Below are positions 1-8,070 of a stretch of 64,000 bases of DNA, piece by piece; the stretch's first letter is position 1; every line of letters begins with the position of its first letter. The notes beneath the pieces are model-generated. The model was not told where the DNA came from. It worked only from the letters and a program-made list of their open reading frames with translations, and searched no databases. Both the position numbers and the translations under genes were made by a program. Source of the stretch: Streptomyces sp. MNU76 (GTDB lineage: Bacteria; Actinomycetota; Actinomycetes; Streptomycetales; Streptomycetaceae); contig NZ_JAJKLK010000023.1 in assembly GCF_020982545.1 (NCBI RefSeq), positions 124,001 to 188,000 of the forward strand, written 5' to 3'.

Positions 1-35
1 GAACCGTACGTACACATGAAGGAGTGAACGCCACG

Positions 36-1097
36 ATGGTGTTCAAGCGGCTGCTCGGCTCGCTCGGCGTGGGCGGGCCCACGGTGGACACGGTCCTGGA
101 TCCGGGCGCGGTGCTTCCCGGCGGGACCCTGAGCGGGCAGGTCCACCTCAGGGGCGGTGACGCGGACTTCACGATCGAGCACATCACCCTGGAGCTGGTG
201 GCCCGCGTCGAGGCCGAGCACGACGGCGGGGAGTCCGAGGGCGCGGTCGTCTTCGAGCGGTTCACCGTCGGCGGCAGCTTCCGCCTCGCCGCCGGCGAAC
301 TGCACAGCGTGCCCTTCAGTGTGATGCTGCCGTGGGAGACCCCCATCACCGAGCTGTACGGGCAGGGTCTGGGCATCGTGCTCGGGGTGCGCACCGAGCT
401 GGCGGTGGCGGGCGCGAAGGACAAGGGCGACCTCGACCAGCTCGCGGTGCGCCCGCTCCCCGCCCAGGAGGCGATCCTGGAGGCGCTCGGGCAGCTCGGT
501 TTCGGCTTCAAGTCCGCGGACCTGGAGCTGGGGCGCATCGGCGGCACCGGCCAACAACTGCCCTTCTACCAGGAGATCGAGCTCACCCCGGCGCCGCAGT
601 ACGCGCACCAGATGAACGAGATCGAGGTGACCTTCCTGGCCGGTCCGGCCGGCGTGGAGGTGGTCCTGGAGGCCGACAAGCGCGGCGGACTCTTCTCCGG
701 CAGCCACGACACGGTGTCCCGTTTCACCGTCAGCCACCAGGGCGTCGAGCAGATCGACTGGAGCGCCGAAGTCGACGGCTGGGTCCGCCAGATGGTCGAG
801 CACCGCGCCTCCTACGGTTCTCACGGCTCGTACGGGCACGGCGAGTCGCACCACGGCGGCCACTACGGCCACGGCGCCCCCTACGCCGCCCACGGCAGCC
901 ACCCCCACAAGGACGAACACGGTCATGGCGAGGGCCACGGACACCGCTCGGGGCCCGGCATGGGAACCGTGGTAGCGGCCGGCGCGGCGGGCCTCGCCGT
1001 CGGTGTGGTCGGCGGCATGGTCGCGGCCGAAGTCGTGGACGAGGTCGGTGACTTCTTCGAGGGCGACGACGAGGACGAAGGGGACGACGAGGGCTGA
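36..1097 (+). CDS. Spo0M-like sporulation-control protein
   Basis: The protein (353 aa) matches the SpoOM/Spo0M family: an N-terminal two-lobed beta-sandwich (arrestin-like) of about 250 residues opening with MVFKRLLGSLGVGGPTVDT, which is the usual family start. In other bacteria these proteins are linked to sporulation control and stress. The C-terminal part is a His/Gly-rich linker (about residues 260-305), a hydrophobic Gly/Ala segment and a very acidic tail. I chose the ATG because AAGGAG ends 11 nt before it; a GTG 12 nt upstream overlaps that ribosome binding site. It lies directly before the TerB gene. Family is firm; function in this organism is inferred. Confidence 0.88.
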   Translation: MVFKRLLGSLGVGGPTVDTVLDPGAVLPGGTLSGQVHLRGGDADFTIEHITLELVARVEAEHDGGESEGAVVFERFTVGGSFRLAAGELHSVPFSVMLPWETPITELYGQGLGIVLGVRTELAVAGAKDKGDLDQLAVRPLPAQEAILEALGQLGFGFKSADLELGRIGGTGQQLPFYQEIELTPAPQYAHQMNEIEVTFLAGPAGVEVVLEADKRGGLFSGSHDTVSRFTVSHQGVEQIDWSAEVDGWVRQMVEHRASYGSHGSYGHGESHHGGHYGHGAPYAAHGSHPHKDEHGHGEGHGHRSGPGMGTVVAAGAAGLAVGVVGGMVAAEVVDEVGDFFEGDDEDEGDDEG

Positions 1098-1127
1098 GGA
1101 GCCCTCGCGCCCTTGCCATCCTGATAG

Positions 1128-1147
1128 CTTCTACATCAATGTAGAAG
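1128..1147. promoter_or_regulatory. Perfect palindrome before terB (Ter operator copy 1)
   Basis: CTTCTACATCAATGTAGAAG reads identically on both strands except for the central CA. Its core TCTACA-N4-TGTAGA recurs before both terD genes of this cluster. The core ends 64 nt before the terB start codon. TACA/TGTA half-sites are typical of BlaI/MecI/CopY-family repressors, and a BlaI gene lies 1.8 kb away, so a repressor operator is inferred. Confidence 0.75.
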
Positions 1148-1209
1148 AAGCGGTTGTCCGGGCCGTACCCCGTCTCGGCCCGGTCTGCCCTGAGACGTGT
1201 GGAGTTGGC

Positions 1210-1665
1210 ATGGCCCTGTGGGACCGCATCAAGGAGTCCGCATCGACGATGCAGACCCAACTGAACGCGAAGAAGAACGACCTCAAGAGCGGCGCCTTCC
1301 GTGACGCTTCCATGGCGATGTGCGCGCTGGTCGCCGCCGCGGACGGCACGATCGACCCGGCCGAGCGCCGCCGGGTGGCACAGCTGATCGCCACCAACGA
1401 AGTGCTGCAGAACTTCGACGCCATGGACCTCCAGCGTCGCTTCGAGGACAATCTGAACAAGCTGACGGCCGACTTCGACTTCGGCAAGGTCAGCGTGCTC
1501 CAGGAGATCGCCAAGGCGAAGAAGAAGCCCGCCGAGGCCCGCGCCGTGATCCAGATCGGCATCGTCATCGGCGGCGCCGACGGCGACTTCGACAAGACCG
1601 AGCAGGCGATCGTCCGTGAGGCGTGCTTCACCCTTGATCTGCCGCCGCACGAGTTCGACCTCTAA
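1210..1665 (+). CDS. TerB-family tellurite-resistance-like protein
   Basis: This 151-aa all-helical protein has the TerB domain across most of its length, with acidic loops (AAADGTIDPAERR near residue 40 and GGADGDFDKTE near residue 124) that in the family can bind metal. TerB and TerD proteins act together at the inner face of the membrane in metal and oxidative stress responses. The ATG start gives the canonical opening MALWDRIKESA; the frame stays open upstream but that part reads through the operator. A perfect palindrome sits about 64 nt upstream. The downstream membrane protein gene follows after 30 nt and is probably cotranscribed. Confidence 0.9.
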   Translation: MALWDRIKESASTMQTQLNAKKNDLKSGAFRDASMAMCALVAAADGTIDPAERRRVAQLIATNEVLQNFDAMDLQRRFEDNLNKLTADFDFGKVSVLQEIAKAKKKPAEARAVIQIGIVIGGADGDFDKTEQAIVREACFTLDLPPHEFDL

Positions 1666-1695
1666 GCCCCAGACGGGGCAGGGAAGGGGACGAGT

Positions 1696-1959
1696 ATGGA
1701 GATCTCCGGGATCATCAGTGCCCTCGTGATCGGCGTCATCGTGGGCACGCTGGGCCGACTGGCTCTGCCGGGCCGTCAGCGCATCGGCGTGCTGTGGACG
1801 ATCGGCGTCGGTATCGCCGCGGCCTTCGTCGGCACCGGCATCGCCGCGGGCCTGGGAGTCGCGGACACCAAGGGCGTCGACTGGATCGAATGGCTCATCC
1901 AGATCGGACTCGCCGCCGTGGGCGTGGCCGCTCTCGAACGCTTCAAAGCCCGCCACTGA
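1696..1959 (+). CDS. GlsB/YeaQ/YmgE family small membrane stress protein
   Basis: A protein of 87 aa with three hydrophobic segments (about residues 3-23, 30-52 and 66-82) and the Gly-rich small-residue pattern of the GlsB/YeaQ/YmgE (transglycosylase-associated) family. These are small integral membrane proteins induced in general stress; their biochemical role is unknown. GGGAAGGGG 6-14 nt before the ATG is a good ribosome binding site. The 30-nt gap from terB suggests one transcript and a link between TerB and the membrane. Confidence 0.85.
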   Translation: MEISGIISALVIGVIVGTLGRLALPGRQRIGVLWTIGVGIAAAFVGTGIAAGLGVADTKGVDWIEWLIQIGLAAVGVAALERFKARH

Positions 1960-2032
1960 CCTCGCAGCCGGACGGGGCGCTGCCGCCGGACGGGCGGCGG
2001 CACCCCTTCTCGCCATGCACGGCCGCCTCCGG

Positions 2033-2962
2033 CTACATCGGGGTGGCGGCGTGCAGGATGAGGAACAGGGTGACGGCCGCGTTCGCCGAGGACAGCGCCG
2101 ATACGGTGGTGCCCGCGGCGGCTGTCCAGGCGGCCAGGCCCACCGTGGTGAAGACAGGCGGCCAGATCCGTGCGGCGGGAGCCGGTCCGAGCAGGGCGGC
2201 GACCCGACGCGGCACCGGACCGGGGGCCGCGAAGTGCGCGAGCGTGGCGATGGGCGCACCCCGGGAGATCAGCGCGGACTTGCCGATCGCCAGTGCCACG
2301 GTGCGCCGGCTGCCCACGGCGGTGGCCGCCTCCTCGTCCGCCCACCGTTCCGCGGAGTACGTGACGGCGGTCCGCAGCGGCCGCAGGAACGGGTTGGCCC
2401 GTGCGGCGAGCTGCACGGTGAGCAGGAAGCGGTGGTGGCGGCGGGCGAGATGTGCGCGCTCGTGGGCGAACAGGGCGCGGCGCTCGGCCGAACTGAGCCC
2501 GGCCAGCATTCCGGTGGTGACCACGATGCGGTTCCGCCTGCCGGGGAGCGCGTAGGCGTAAGGCAGTTCGTCGGGCAGCACCGCCACCGGCGTGCCCGGC
2601 AGGCCCGCGAGGGAGCGTTCGGCTCGGCGGCGCACACGGTGGTGGCGCCACGCCGTCCGCGTACAGGCGGCGAGCACCGCGATCAGGGCGGGGATGGCGG
2701 CCTTGCCCGCGATCTCGTCGTAGGGCAGCGCCTCGCGGACCTCTGGGTCGGACCAGCCGTCGGGCAGCGGGTTGCCGGGCAGCTGCGCGGTGCCGACCAC
2801 CATCAGCAGGGCCAGGCACAGGGTGCTGCACACCGCGAGCACTCCGGCGACGGCCGACAGCAGCCAGGTCGCCGCCCTGGGGTGCAGATGCTGTTCGGCA
2901 AGGCGGGCGATGGGCCAGGCCGTTAACGGCAGCACCAGCGGCAGGAAGACGAAGACCCCCAT
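2033..2962 (-). CDS. M56 family (BlaR1-type) membrane zinc metallopeptidase
   Basis: Membrane protein (309 aa) with the M56 peptidase motif HERAH at residues 167-171 and a downstream ERWADEEAA stretch that supplies the third zinc ligand. Hydrophobic segments lie near residues 3-18, 33-58, 88-100 and 265-308. In BlaR1/MecR1 systems this peptidase, once triggered, leads to cleavage of the cognate BlaI repressor. It lacks the C-terminal penicillin-binding sensor domain, as is common in Streptomyces, so the signal need not be a beta-lactam. Its ATG lies 5 nt after the stop of the blaI-like gene, a typical repressor-protease operon. Confidence 0.88.
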   Translation of the reverse strand: MGVFVFLPLVLPLTAWPIARLAEQHLHPRAATWLLSAVAGVLAVCSTLCLALLMVVGTAQLPGNPLPDGWSDPEVREALPYDEIAGKAAIPALIAVLAACTRTAWRHHRVRRRAERSLAGLPGTPVAVLPDELPYAYALPGRRNRIVVTTGMLAGLSSAERRALFAHERAHLARRHHRFLLTVQLAARANPFLRPLRTAVTYSAERWADEEAATAVGSRRTVALAIGKSALISRGAPIATLAHFAAPGPVPRRVAALLGPAPAARIWPPVFTTVGLAAWTAAAGTTVSALSSANAAVTLFLILHAATPM

Positions 2963-2967
2963 GGCAG

Positions 2968-3372
2968 TTAGTCATCCTCCCGTTCGGAACCCTGGGCCAG
3001 GAGTTCGCGCAGCACCTGTTCGTCCCCCGGCGTCAGGCTGGTCAGGAAGCGGGCCAGGACCGCCTCCCGGTCGCTCTCGGCGTCCAGGACCCTCCGCATC
3101 CGCAACGCGGCCAGCCCGGCGGCGTCGGCGACGGCGGTCCACTCGAACGAACGGCCCGCCCGCCGACGGGCGACCGCGCCCTTGGCGTGCAGCCGGGTCA
3201 GGATGGTGATCACCGTGGTGTAGGCGAGGGTGCCGCCAAGGCGCTCCTGGACCCAGGCCACGGGAACCGCCCCGGGAGCCTGACCCAGCACGGCGAGCAC
3301 CTGCCCCTCCAGCTCCCCCTGGCCGCGCCGACGCGGGGACTGCTCGGTACCGCCCCTGTTCTGGTCCGTCAT
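2968..3372 (-). CDS. BlaI/MecI/CopY family transcriptional repressor
   Basis: This 134-aa winged-helix repressor contains the family signature around TTVITILTRLHAKGAVARR followed by a C-terminal dimerisation helix region. BlaI proteins bind palindromes with TACA/TGTA half-sites and are inactivated by proteolysis through an M56 partner, here the next gene. I placed the start at the ATG opening MTDQNRGG; the frame is open for another 50 codons upstream but those are low-complexity. Three TACA-N4-TGTA palindromes precede terB and the two terD genes, so it probably controls the stress cluster. No perfect copy of that palindrome lies before blaI itself. Confidence 0.88.
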   Translation of the reverse strand: MTDQNRGGTEQSPRRRGQGELEGQVLAVLGQAPGAVPVAWVQERLGGTLAYTTVITILTRLHAKGAVARRRAGRSFEWTAVADAAGLAALRMRRVLDAESDREAVLARFLTSLTPGDEQVLRELLAQGSEREDD

Positions 3373-3547
3373 ACCGTCAACCTCCCCGTCTCCCGCACCC
3401 GCCTGCCGCCGCGGGAGCGGTTCATCGTACTGAGCCCGCCGCCCGCCCGCCCGACGCCGTTTCCCAGATGTCCACTTCCACGAGCCGGGTACGGGGCCCG
3501 CCCCGGCAGGGCGGGCCGTCAACTGCCGGTGCCCGTGCTTGTGGTGG

Positions 3548-3868
3548 GCCCAGTCTCAGCCGCAGCGACCGTTCCTCGTCCGGGGACGGTTCGGCGACGA
3601 ACCGGCTGAGCAGGGCGCCCCGGTCACTCTCCTCGTCGAGGACCTGGTGCATGCACCGGGCAGCCGGCCCCGCCGCGTCGACGACGGCACCCCACACGGA
3701 GGAGCGCCCCTCGCGGCGACGAACCACGACCTGCCTGCCGTGCGACCGCGTCAGCGTGGTCACGACCGTGGTGCAGGCGAGGGCGGGGTCGACCTGTTCG
3801 CGTACCCAGCCGGCCGTCACCGGCCCCGGCGCCCCGACCAGGGCGGCCGGCACACCGGCCGCCGGACC
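3548..3868 (-). pseudogene. Degenerate second blaI-like gene
   Basis: About 107 residues in an open frame align by eye with the neighbouring BlaI: VTAGWVREQVDPALACTTVV against VPVAWVQERLGGTLAYTTVI, then VVRRREGRSSVWGAVVDAAG and a similar DEESDRGALLSRFV tail. The conserved KG turn of the wing is changed to RQ, and there is no plausible start codon or ribosome binding site at the point where homology begins; the upstream frame is Cys/Arg-rich read-through. It looks like a decaying tandem duplicate. It might still be translated from an unrecognised start. Confidence 0.6.
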
Positions 3869-4651
3869 GGCGGACGAGAGGAAGAGGTACGTGGACAGAC
3901 AGCCTGGCGCGCACCCCGCGCACCCCGCGCACCCGCGCACCCCGCGGGCCCGATGCCCGACCCCAAGGACACCGGGCCCCCAACGGCTACGGCACACCCG
4001 GCAGGGCCGCTCAGGCAGGCGAACCGCTGCGCGTGACCGGCCGCCATGAACGTCATCGGCACCGGCAGCACGCCCGGGACAGACCACCGCCACCTGCCCG
4101 CCCGGCCTCGGACAGCGGGCACATTCGCTGAGCGCCCGCCTCACGACCTCCGTCTCCGTCACCACCGATCAGGACCCGGCCGCCACGCCCGGGAGGCGCC
4201 CCTCACCATCGGCTCCGGCCGCCCCGGCCTGCGCGGCTGACCAGCCCGGAACCACCACACCGTTCCTGAAAACTGAGCAGGAGTGAACCTGACTCAGCCG
4301 CACGCCCCGAACGGTCTTGAGCGCACTGGTCCCTGGCGTACTCAACCCCGAGGCAGCGACACGCATCCTGTGCGTGGTCCGATCCCGGGAGGCCGGTGTG
4401 CGACCTGGCCAAGTGGATACGGCCAGCGGCGACGGGGAGGCCCCGAACCATCTCTCCGGTGGAGCAAGAGCCCCGCACGCTGGCGCCATATCCGGCGTCC
4501 CATGATCGCGCGATCACGTCAACCCGGACCGCCCAGGGCGCCGCAAGCCAGGAAGCCGACCATCACACGATCGAGTCAAAGCGGCCTTATGCGCGCTCCT
4601 AGGCCAGCAGTTGCCGACCCCTGATCGGGCAGCGGCACGGACAGACTCAAC
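3869..4651. other. Gene-free stretch between blaI remnant and terD promoter
   Basis: About 780 nt without a convincing coding region. Open frames on both strands are short, Arg/Pro-rich and lack ribosome binding sites. The left part repeats CACCCCGCGCAC-like units at about 3910-3945. I see no tRNA, hairpin terminator or recognisable gene remnant. Confidence 0.5.
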
Positions 4652-4688
4652 AACACTCCTTCTCAACAACACTCCTTACAAACACTCC
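4652..4688 (+). repeat. Three AACACTCC direct repeats upstream of terD
   Basis: AACACTCC occurs at 4652-4659, 4668-4675 and 4681-4688, spaced 16 and 13 nt apart, ending 7 nt before the terD palindrome. The arrangement (direct repeats just upstream of a palindromic operator) suggests an activator or sigma-related site. It is not present before terB or the second terD gene. Confidence 0.5.
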
Positions 4689-4695
4689 ATCAAGT

Positions 4696-4711
4696 TCTAC
4701 AGTGTTGTAGA
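4696..4711. promoter_or_regulatory. Ter operator copy 2 (TCTACA-N4-TGTAGA)
   Basis: TCTACAGTGTTGTAGA is a perfect 6-bp inverted repeat with a 4-nt spacer. Together with its flanks it is almost identical to the copy before the second terD gene. It ends 65 nt before the first terD start codon. Confidence 0.75.
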
Positions 4712-4776
4712 TTTCAGGTTCGGTCACTCAACGCCGGGCTCACACGCCCGGCCATGGGACACGGAAGGGATACGAC

Positions 4777-5352
4777 ATGGGTGTGAGCCTCTCCAAGGGC
4801 GGCAATGTCTCGCTGAGCAAGGAGGCGCCGGGCCTGACAGCCGTCCTGGTCGGCCTCGGGTGGGACGTCCGCACGACCACGGGCACCGACTACGACCTCG
4901 ACGCCAGCGCCCTGCTGGTCAACGAGTCCGGCAAGGTGCTTTCCGACCGGCACTTCGTCTTCTTCAACAACCTGAAGAGCCCCGACGGCTCGGTGGAACA
5001 CACCGGTGACAACCTCACCGGCGAAGGCGAGGGGGACGACGAGGTCATCAAGGTCAACCTGACCACCGTCCCCGCCGACGTCGCCCGGATCATCTTCCCC
5101 GTCTCCATCCACGACGCCGAGAACCGCGGCCACAGCTTCGGACAGGTCCGGGGGGCCTTCATCCGCGTCGTCAACCAGGCGGGCGGCTCCGAGCTGGCCC
5201 GCTACGACCTGTCCGAGGACGCCGCGACCGAGACCGCGATGGTCTTCGGCGAGCTCTACCGCAGCGGCGCGGAGTGGAAGTTCCGCGCCGTCGGTCAGGG
5301 CTACGCCTCCGGCCTGGCGGGCATCGCCGCCGACTTCGGCGTCAACGTCTGA
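4777..5352 (+). CDS. terD: TerD family stress protein
   Basis: The protein (191 aa) is a canonical TerD domain: MGVSLSKGGNVSLSKEAPGL at the start, then TDYDLDASALLV, the HTGDNLTGEGEGDDE acidic calcium-binding stretch and a C-terminal IAADFGVNV. TerD proteins bind calcium and are associated with tellurite, oxidative and phage stress and, in Streptomyces, with development. The length is the family norm. It has its own promoter region with direct repeats and a palindrome. The shared palindrome links it to terB and to the second terD gene. Confidence 0.95.
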   Translation: MGVSLSKGGNVSLSKEAPGLTAVLVGLGWDVRTTTGTDYDLDASALLVNESGKVLSDRHFVFFNNLKSPDGSVEHTGDNLTGEGEGDDEVIKVNLTTVPADVARIIFPVSIHDAENRGHSFGQVRGAFIRVVNQAGGSELARYDLSEDAATETAMVFGELYRSGAEWKFRAVGQGYASGLAGIAADFGVNV

Positions 5353-5472
5353 CTCACCGCCACGCGTCCGCGGGCGGACCCCGGACCGGTACGTCCGTCC
5401 CGCCCGCGACGAGCACATCCGCCGCCGGATGCCCGCCACGGATCGGCGCCGGCCCGCACATCGGGGACCTTC

Positions 5473-6291
5473 ATGAACGAGCCCGGCCGCCTCGAAGCCG
5501 TCGACAGAGCCGACTTCGAACACACGCTGCACGAGGCACTGGGCGCCCCTGACATCCGTGAGGCCCTGCAGCAGCCGTGCGCACAGGTCACCGCCGAGCA
5601 GCTGCACGCCAGGGCACTGGCCGCGGCCGACACCATCGCTGCCGAAGCCTCCACCGAGTACGCCGCCCTGCTGCGGCTGCGGACCACACCCGCCCCGGCC
5701 CGCGGCGGCCGGCCCCAGCAGCCCGCGCACGCGACCGTCGGGGACGGACTGCTGGCGGCGCTGGCCGTACTCACTCCACTCCTGTCCGCAGCGGCGGCGG
5801 CCATATTCCTTCTCCTCGGGTACGGCATCCAGCTGGCCGGCGCTCAGCAGCCCCTCGCCATCGCACTGATCCGGACCGGCTGGATCACCGGGGCCATAGC
5901 GGTGCTCGCCGCCGCAGCAGCGGGCACGGCACTCGTGATCACCGCGGCCCGGCACCGCGCCACGTCCCGCCACCCGCAGCCGGACGCCGCCGCCCTCACC
6001 CAGGCCCACGCGGCGTGGCGGCGTGCCCTGCTGGAGCGCGGGCTGCTCCCGTTCCTGCGCCACCAGCTGCACCAGCCGCCCGCCGCCGCGCCGCAGCCCC
6101 GCCCGCTTCGCCTCCCGCACAGCGCGCTCGCCCCGGCTACAGCAGCCCGGACTTCACCGGCCCCACCCTCCCTTCCGGGACTGACACCGCCCCCGTGGGT
6201 GGGCACGCAGGCCGAAACGGTTCCGCCGCGCGAATGGCCGTATCCGCCAGGGCCGGGCGCGCCCCTGCCCACCATTTCTACAGTGCTGTAG
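5473..6291 (+). CDS. Hypothetical membrane protein in the ter cluster
   Basis: I do not recognise a family. The 272-aa protein has a soluble helical N-terminus (about 1-90), two hydrophobic helices (about 92-121 and 133-158), a further short helix and a Pro-rich C-terminal tail of about 80 residues. It lies 120 nt after terD in the same direction and its stop codon falls inside the palindrome that precedes the second terD gene, so transcription of that gene may be tuned by this read-through. Similar two-helix proteins often sit beside TerD genes; a role as membrane anchor of a Ter complex is only an inference. Confidence 0.7.
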   Translation: MNEPGRLEAVDRADFEHTLHEALGAPDIREALQQPCAQVTAEQLHARALAAADTIAAEASTEYAALLRLRTTPAPARGGRPQQPAHATVGDGLLAALAVLTPLLSAAAAAIFLLLGYGIQLAGAQQPLAIALIRTGWITGAIAVLAAAAAGTALVITAARHRATSRHPQPDAAALTQAHAAWRRALLERGLLPFLRHQLHQPPAAAPQPRPLRLPHSALAPATAARTSPAPPSLPGLTPPPWVGTQAETVPPREWPYPPGPGAPLPTISTVL

Positions 6292-6292
6292 A
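6277..6292. promoter_or_regulatory. Ter operator copy 3 (TCTACA-N4-TGTAGA)
   Basis: TCTACAGTGCTGTAGA is a perfect inverted repeat differing from copy 2 by one spacer base. It overlaps the stop codon of the preceding membrane protein gene and ends 69 nt before the GTG start of the second terD gene. Confidence 0.75.
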
Positions 6293-6361
6293 TTCATGTG
6301 GGCCACCCCAACGCACCGCTGGGGCTGCGCACTTCGGACCCCGATCACCAGGAGGAAACCG

Positions 6362-6943
6362 GTGGGAATCACGCTGACCAAGGGCCAGCAGATCAGCCTG
6401 GAGAAGAGCGGCGGTCAACCACTCAGCGTCGTACGGATGGGACTGGGCTGGCAGGCTGCCCCCCGTAAAGGCTTCCTCGCCAGGCTGACCGCACGCGAGA
6501 TCGACCTCGACGCCTCCGCGGTGCTCTTCGCCGGCAACGAGCCGGTCGACGTCGTCTTCTTCCAGCACCTGGTCAGCGACGACGGCTCGGTCCGCCACAC
6601 CGGCGACAACCTCGTCGGTGGCGCCGGCCAGGGCGGCGACGACGAATCGATCCTCGTCGACCTGCTGCGCCTTCCCGCCCACGTCGACCAGATCGTCTTC
6701 ACCGTCAACTCCTTCACCGGCCAGACCTTCGCCGAGGTGCAGAACGCCTTCTGCCGCCTCATCGACGAGAACACCGGCCAGGAACTGGCCCGCTACACCC
6801 TCTCCGGCGGGGGCTCCTACACCGCCCAGATCATGGCCAAGGTCCACCGCTCCAGCGGCGGATGGAACATGTCCGCCATCGGGGAACCGGCCAACGGCCG
6901 CACCTTCCAGGACCTGCTGCCCACCATCGCCAGCCACCTCTAG
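6362..6943 (+). CDS. terD: TerD family stress protein (second copy)
   Basis: A second TerD-type protein (193 aa). It opens MGITLTKGQQISLEKSGGQP and keeps DLDASAVLFAG and HTGDNLVGGAGQGGDDES. It carries a short insert (APRKGFLARLTAREI, about residues 31-45) typical of the TerD/TerZ-like branch. I chose the GTG start because AGGAGG lies 6 nt upstream and the family N-terminus begins exactly there; the open frame extends 22 codons further without support. The tatA-like gene follows 39 nt later. Confidence 0.94.
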   Translation: MGITLTKGQQISLEKSGGQPLSVVRMGLGWQAAPRKGFLARLTAREIDLDASAVLFAGNEPVDVVFFQHLVSDDGSVRHTGDNLVGGAGQGGDDESILVDLLRLPAHVDQIVFTVNSFTGQTFAEVQNAFCRLIDENTGQELARYTLSGGGSYTAQIMAKVHRSSGGWNMSAIGEPANGRTFQDLLPTIASHL

Positions 6944-6982
6944 CCAACCTGCCGCCCGCCACCGAGGAGAAGACGAACACCC

Positions 6983-7252
6983 ATGTTCGGCCTCAGCGAA
7001 ATCGCCATCATCCTCATCATCGTCATATTGATCTTCGGTGCCAAGAAGCTCCCCGAACTCGCCCGCTCCATGGGCAAGTCGGCCCGCATTCTCAAGAGCG
7101 AGGCCAAGGCGATGAAGTCCGACCAGACGCCGCCCACCACACCGGAGGCGGCGTCGGACGAGGCCGCGGCCCCGCGCATCATCCGGGCCGCACCAGGTGA
7201 CACCCCCGGTCGTCCCGCGGATCAGCCGGGCAACGACACACCGCGGACCTGA
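6983..7252 (+). CDS. tatA: TatA-like twin-arginine translocase subunit
   Basis: This 89-aa protein has the TatA architecture: an N-terminal membrane helix (about residues 4-21), the FGAKKLPELARSMGKSARI hinge and amphipathic helix, and a charged Pro-rich tail. It would form the pore-like part of the Tat pathway for folded proteins. No tatB or tatC is nearby, so this is an extra copy. It follows the second terD gene by 39 nt behind a GAGGAGAAG ribosome binding site. Its 3' end overlaps the open frame of the integrase remnant. Confidence 0.85.
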   Translation: MFGLSEIAIILIIVILIFGAKKLPELARSMGKSARILKSEAKAMKSDQTPPTTPEAASDEAAAPRIIRAAPGDTPGRPADQPGNDTPRT

Positions 7253-7967
7253 CGCCCTGAACGACGCCATCGGCCGGCAGATCATCACGTTCAACCCAGC
7301 GACCACGTCGAGATCGTCGAGGACGGGGCCTTTCATATGCCCAGACGAGCACGCCTACCTCACCTATGACCAACTGGAGCGGCCGGCCCTTGCCGCGGGT
7401 GAGTACCGGCTGTTGATCCTCACCCTCGAGTACTGCGGCATCCGGTGGGCGGAGGCGTCCGCAGTGAAGGCCGGCCGTCTGTCGGTGCCCAAGCGTCGGA
7501 TACGGATCGTGCAGAACTACACCGACGTCAAGGGCGTGCTGGCCCTGGGGCCGGTGAAGAACCACGAGAAGCGGTCCGTGCCGCTCCCTCGGTCGTTCGC
7601 CGACGAGTTGGGCACCCTCGGCCACGGGAAGTCGGCTGACGGCCTTCTGTTCACCGCCCCCGAGGGCGGACCGCTGCGGTACGCCAACTTCCGGGCGAGG
7701 GTGTTCGACCCGGCCGTGAAGGAGGCGGGCCTGGAGGGTATGGGCGTCACGCCGCACAAGCTGCGGTACACCGCGGCCTCCCTGAGCATCGCGGCCGGCG
7801 CCGACGTGAAGGTCGTACAGACGATGCTCGGGCACAAGGATGCGGCGATGACGCCGAACACGTACTCGCACTTGTGGCCCGACCGGCTTGACGAGGTGGC
7901 GGACACACTCGATGCCGGGCGGCAGGTCGCACCTGCCTTGGCGGATGCGTCGCTCACCGACGCTTAG
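7197..7967 (+). pseudogene. Tyrosine integrase remnant (C-terminal catalytic half)
   Basis: From about position 7257 the frame encodes the catalytic half of a phage-type tyrosine recombinase: an Arg I box (TLEYCGIRWAEASAVKAG), then HKLRYTAASLSIAAGADVKV, LGHKDAAMTPNTYSHLW with the catalytic Tyr. The SAM-like core-binding domain (150-200 residues) is missing, and the first 20 codons overlap tatA, so this is a 5'-truncated remnant. It lies about 100 nt from the 3' end of tRNA-Thr, the usual place for an integrase that targeted that tRNA, marking the stress cluster as a possible former island. Confidence 0.8.
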
Positions 7968-8001
7968 CGATCAAAGTGACGTGTACTAGTACTAATGTGT
8001 A

Positions 8002-8034
8002 CGACCCCCTAGTGATGATCTTGCTAGGGGGTCG
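8002..8034. terminator. Hairpin between integrase remnant and tRNA-Thr
   Basis: CGACCCCCTAG and CTAGGGGGTCG form a perfect 11-bp stem around an 11-nt loop. It lies between convergent transcription units (integrase remnant and tRNA-Thr) and probably ends both. Confidence 0.6.
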
Positions 8035-8070
8035 ACCCATTGGGCCGTTGACCAGCCTTTATGCGGCAGA

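Noticed and set aside
730..2259. Long minus-strand open frame opposite spo0M, terB and the YeaQ-like gene
   Set aside because: Arg/Pro/His-rich composition, no ribosome binding site, and it is antisense to clear genes with proper codon bias; a GC-rich shadow.
4714..6120. Long minus-strand open frame across terD and the membrane protein gene
   Set aside because: Antisense to a strongly conserved TerD gene; no domain visible in its translation.
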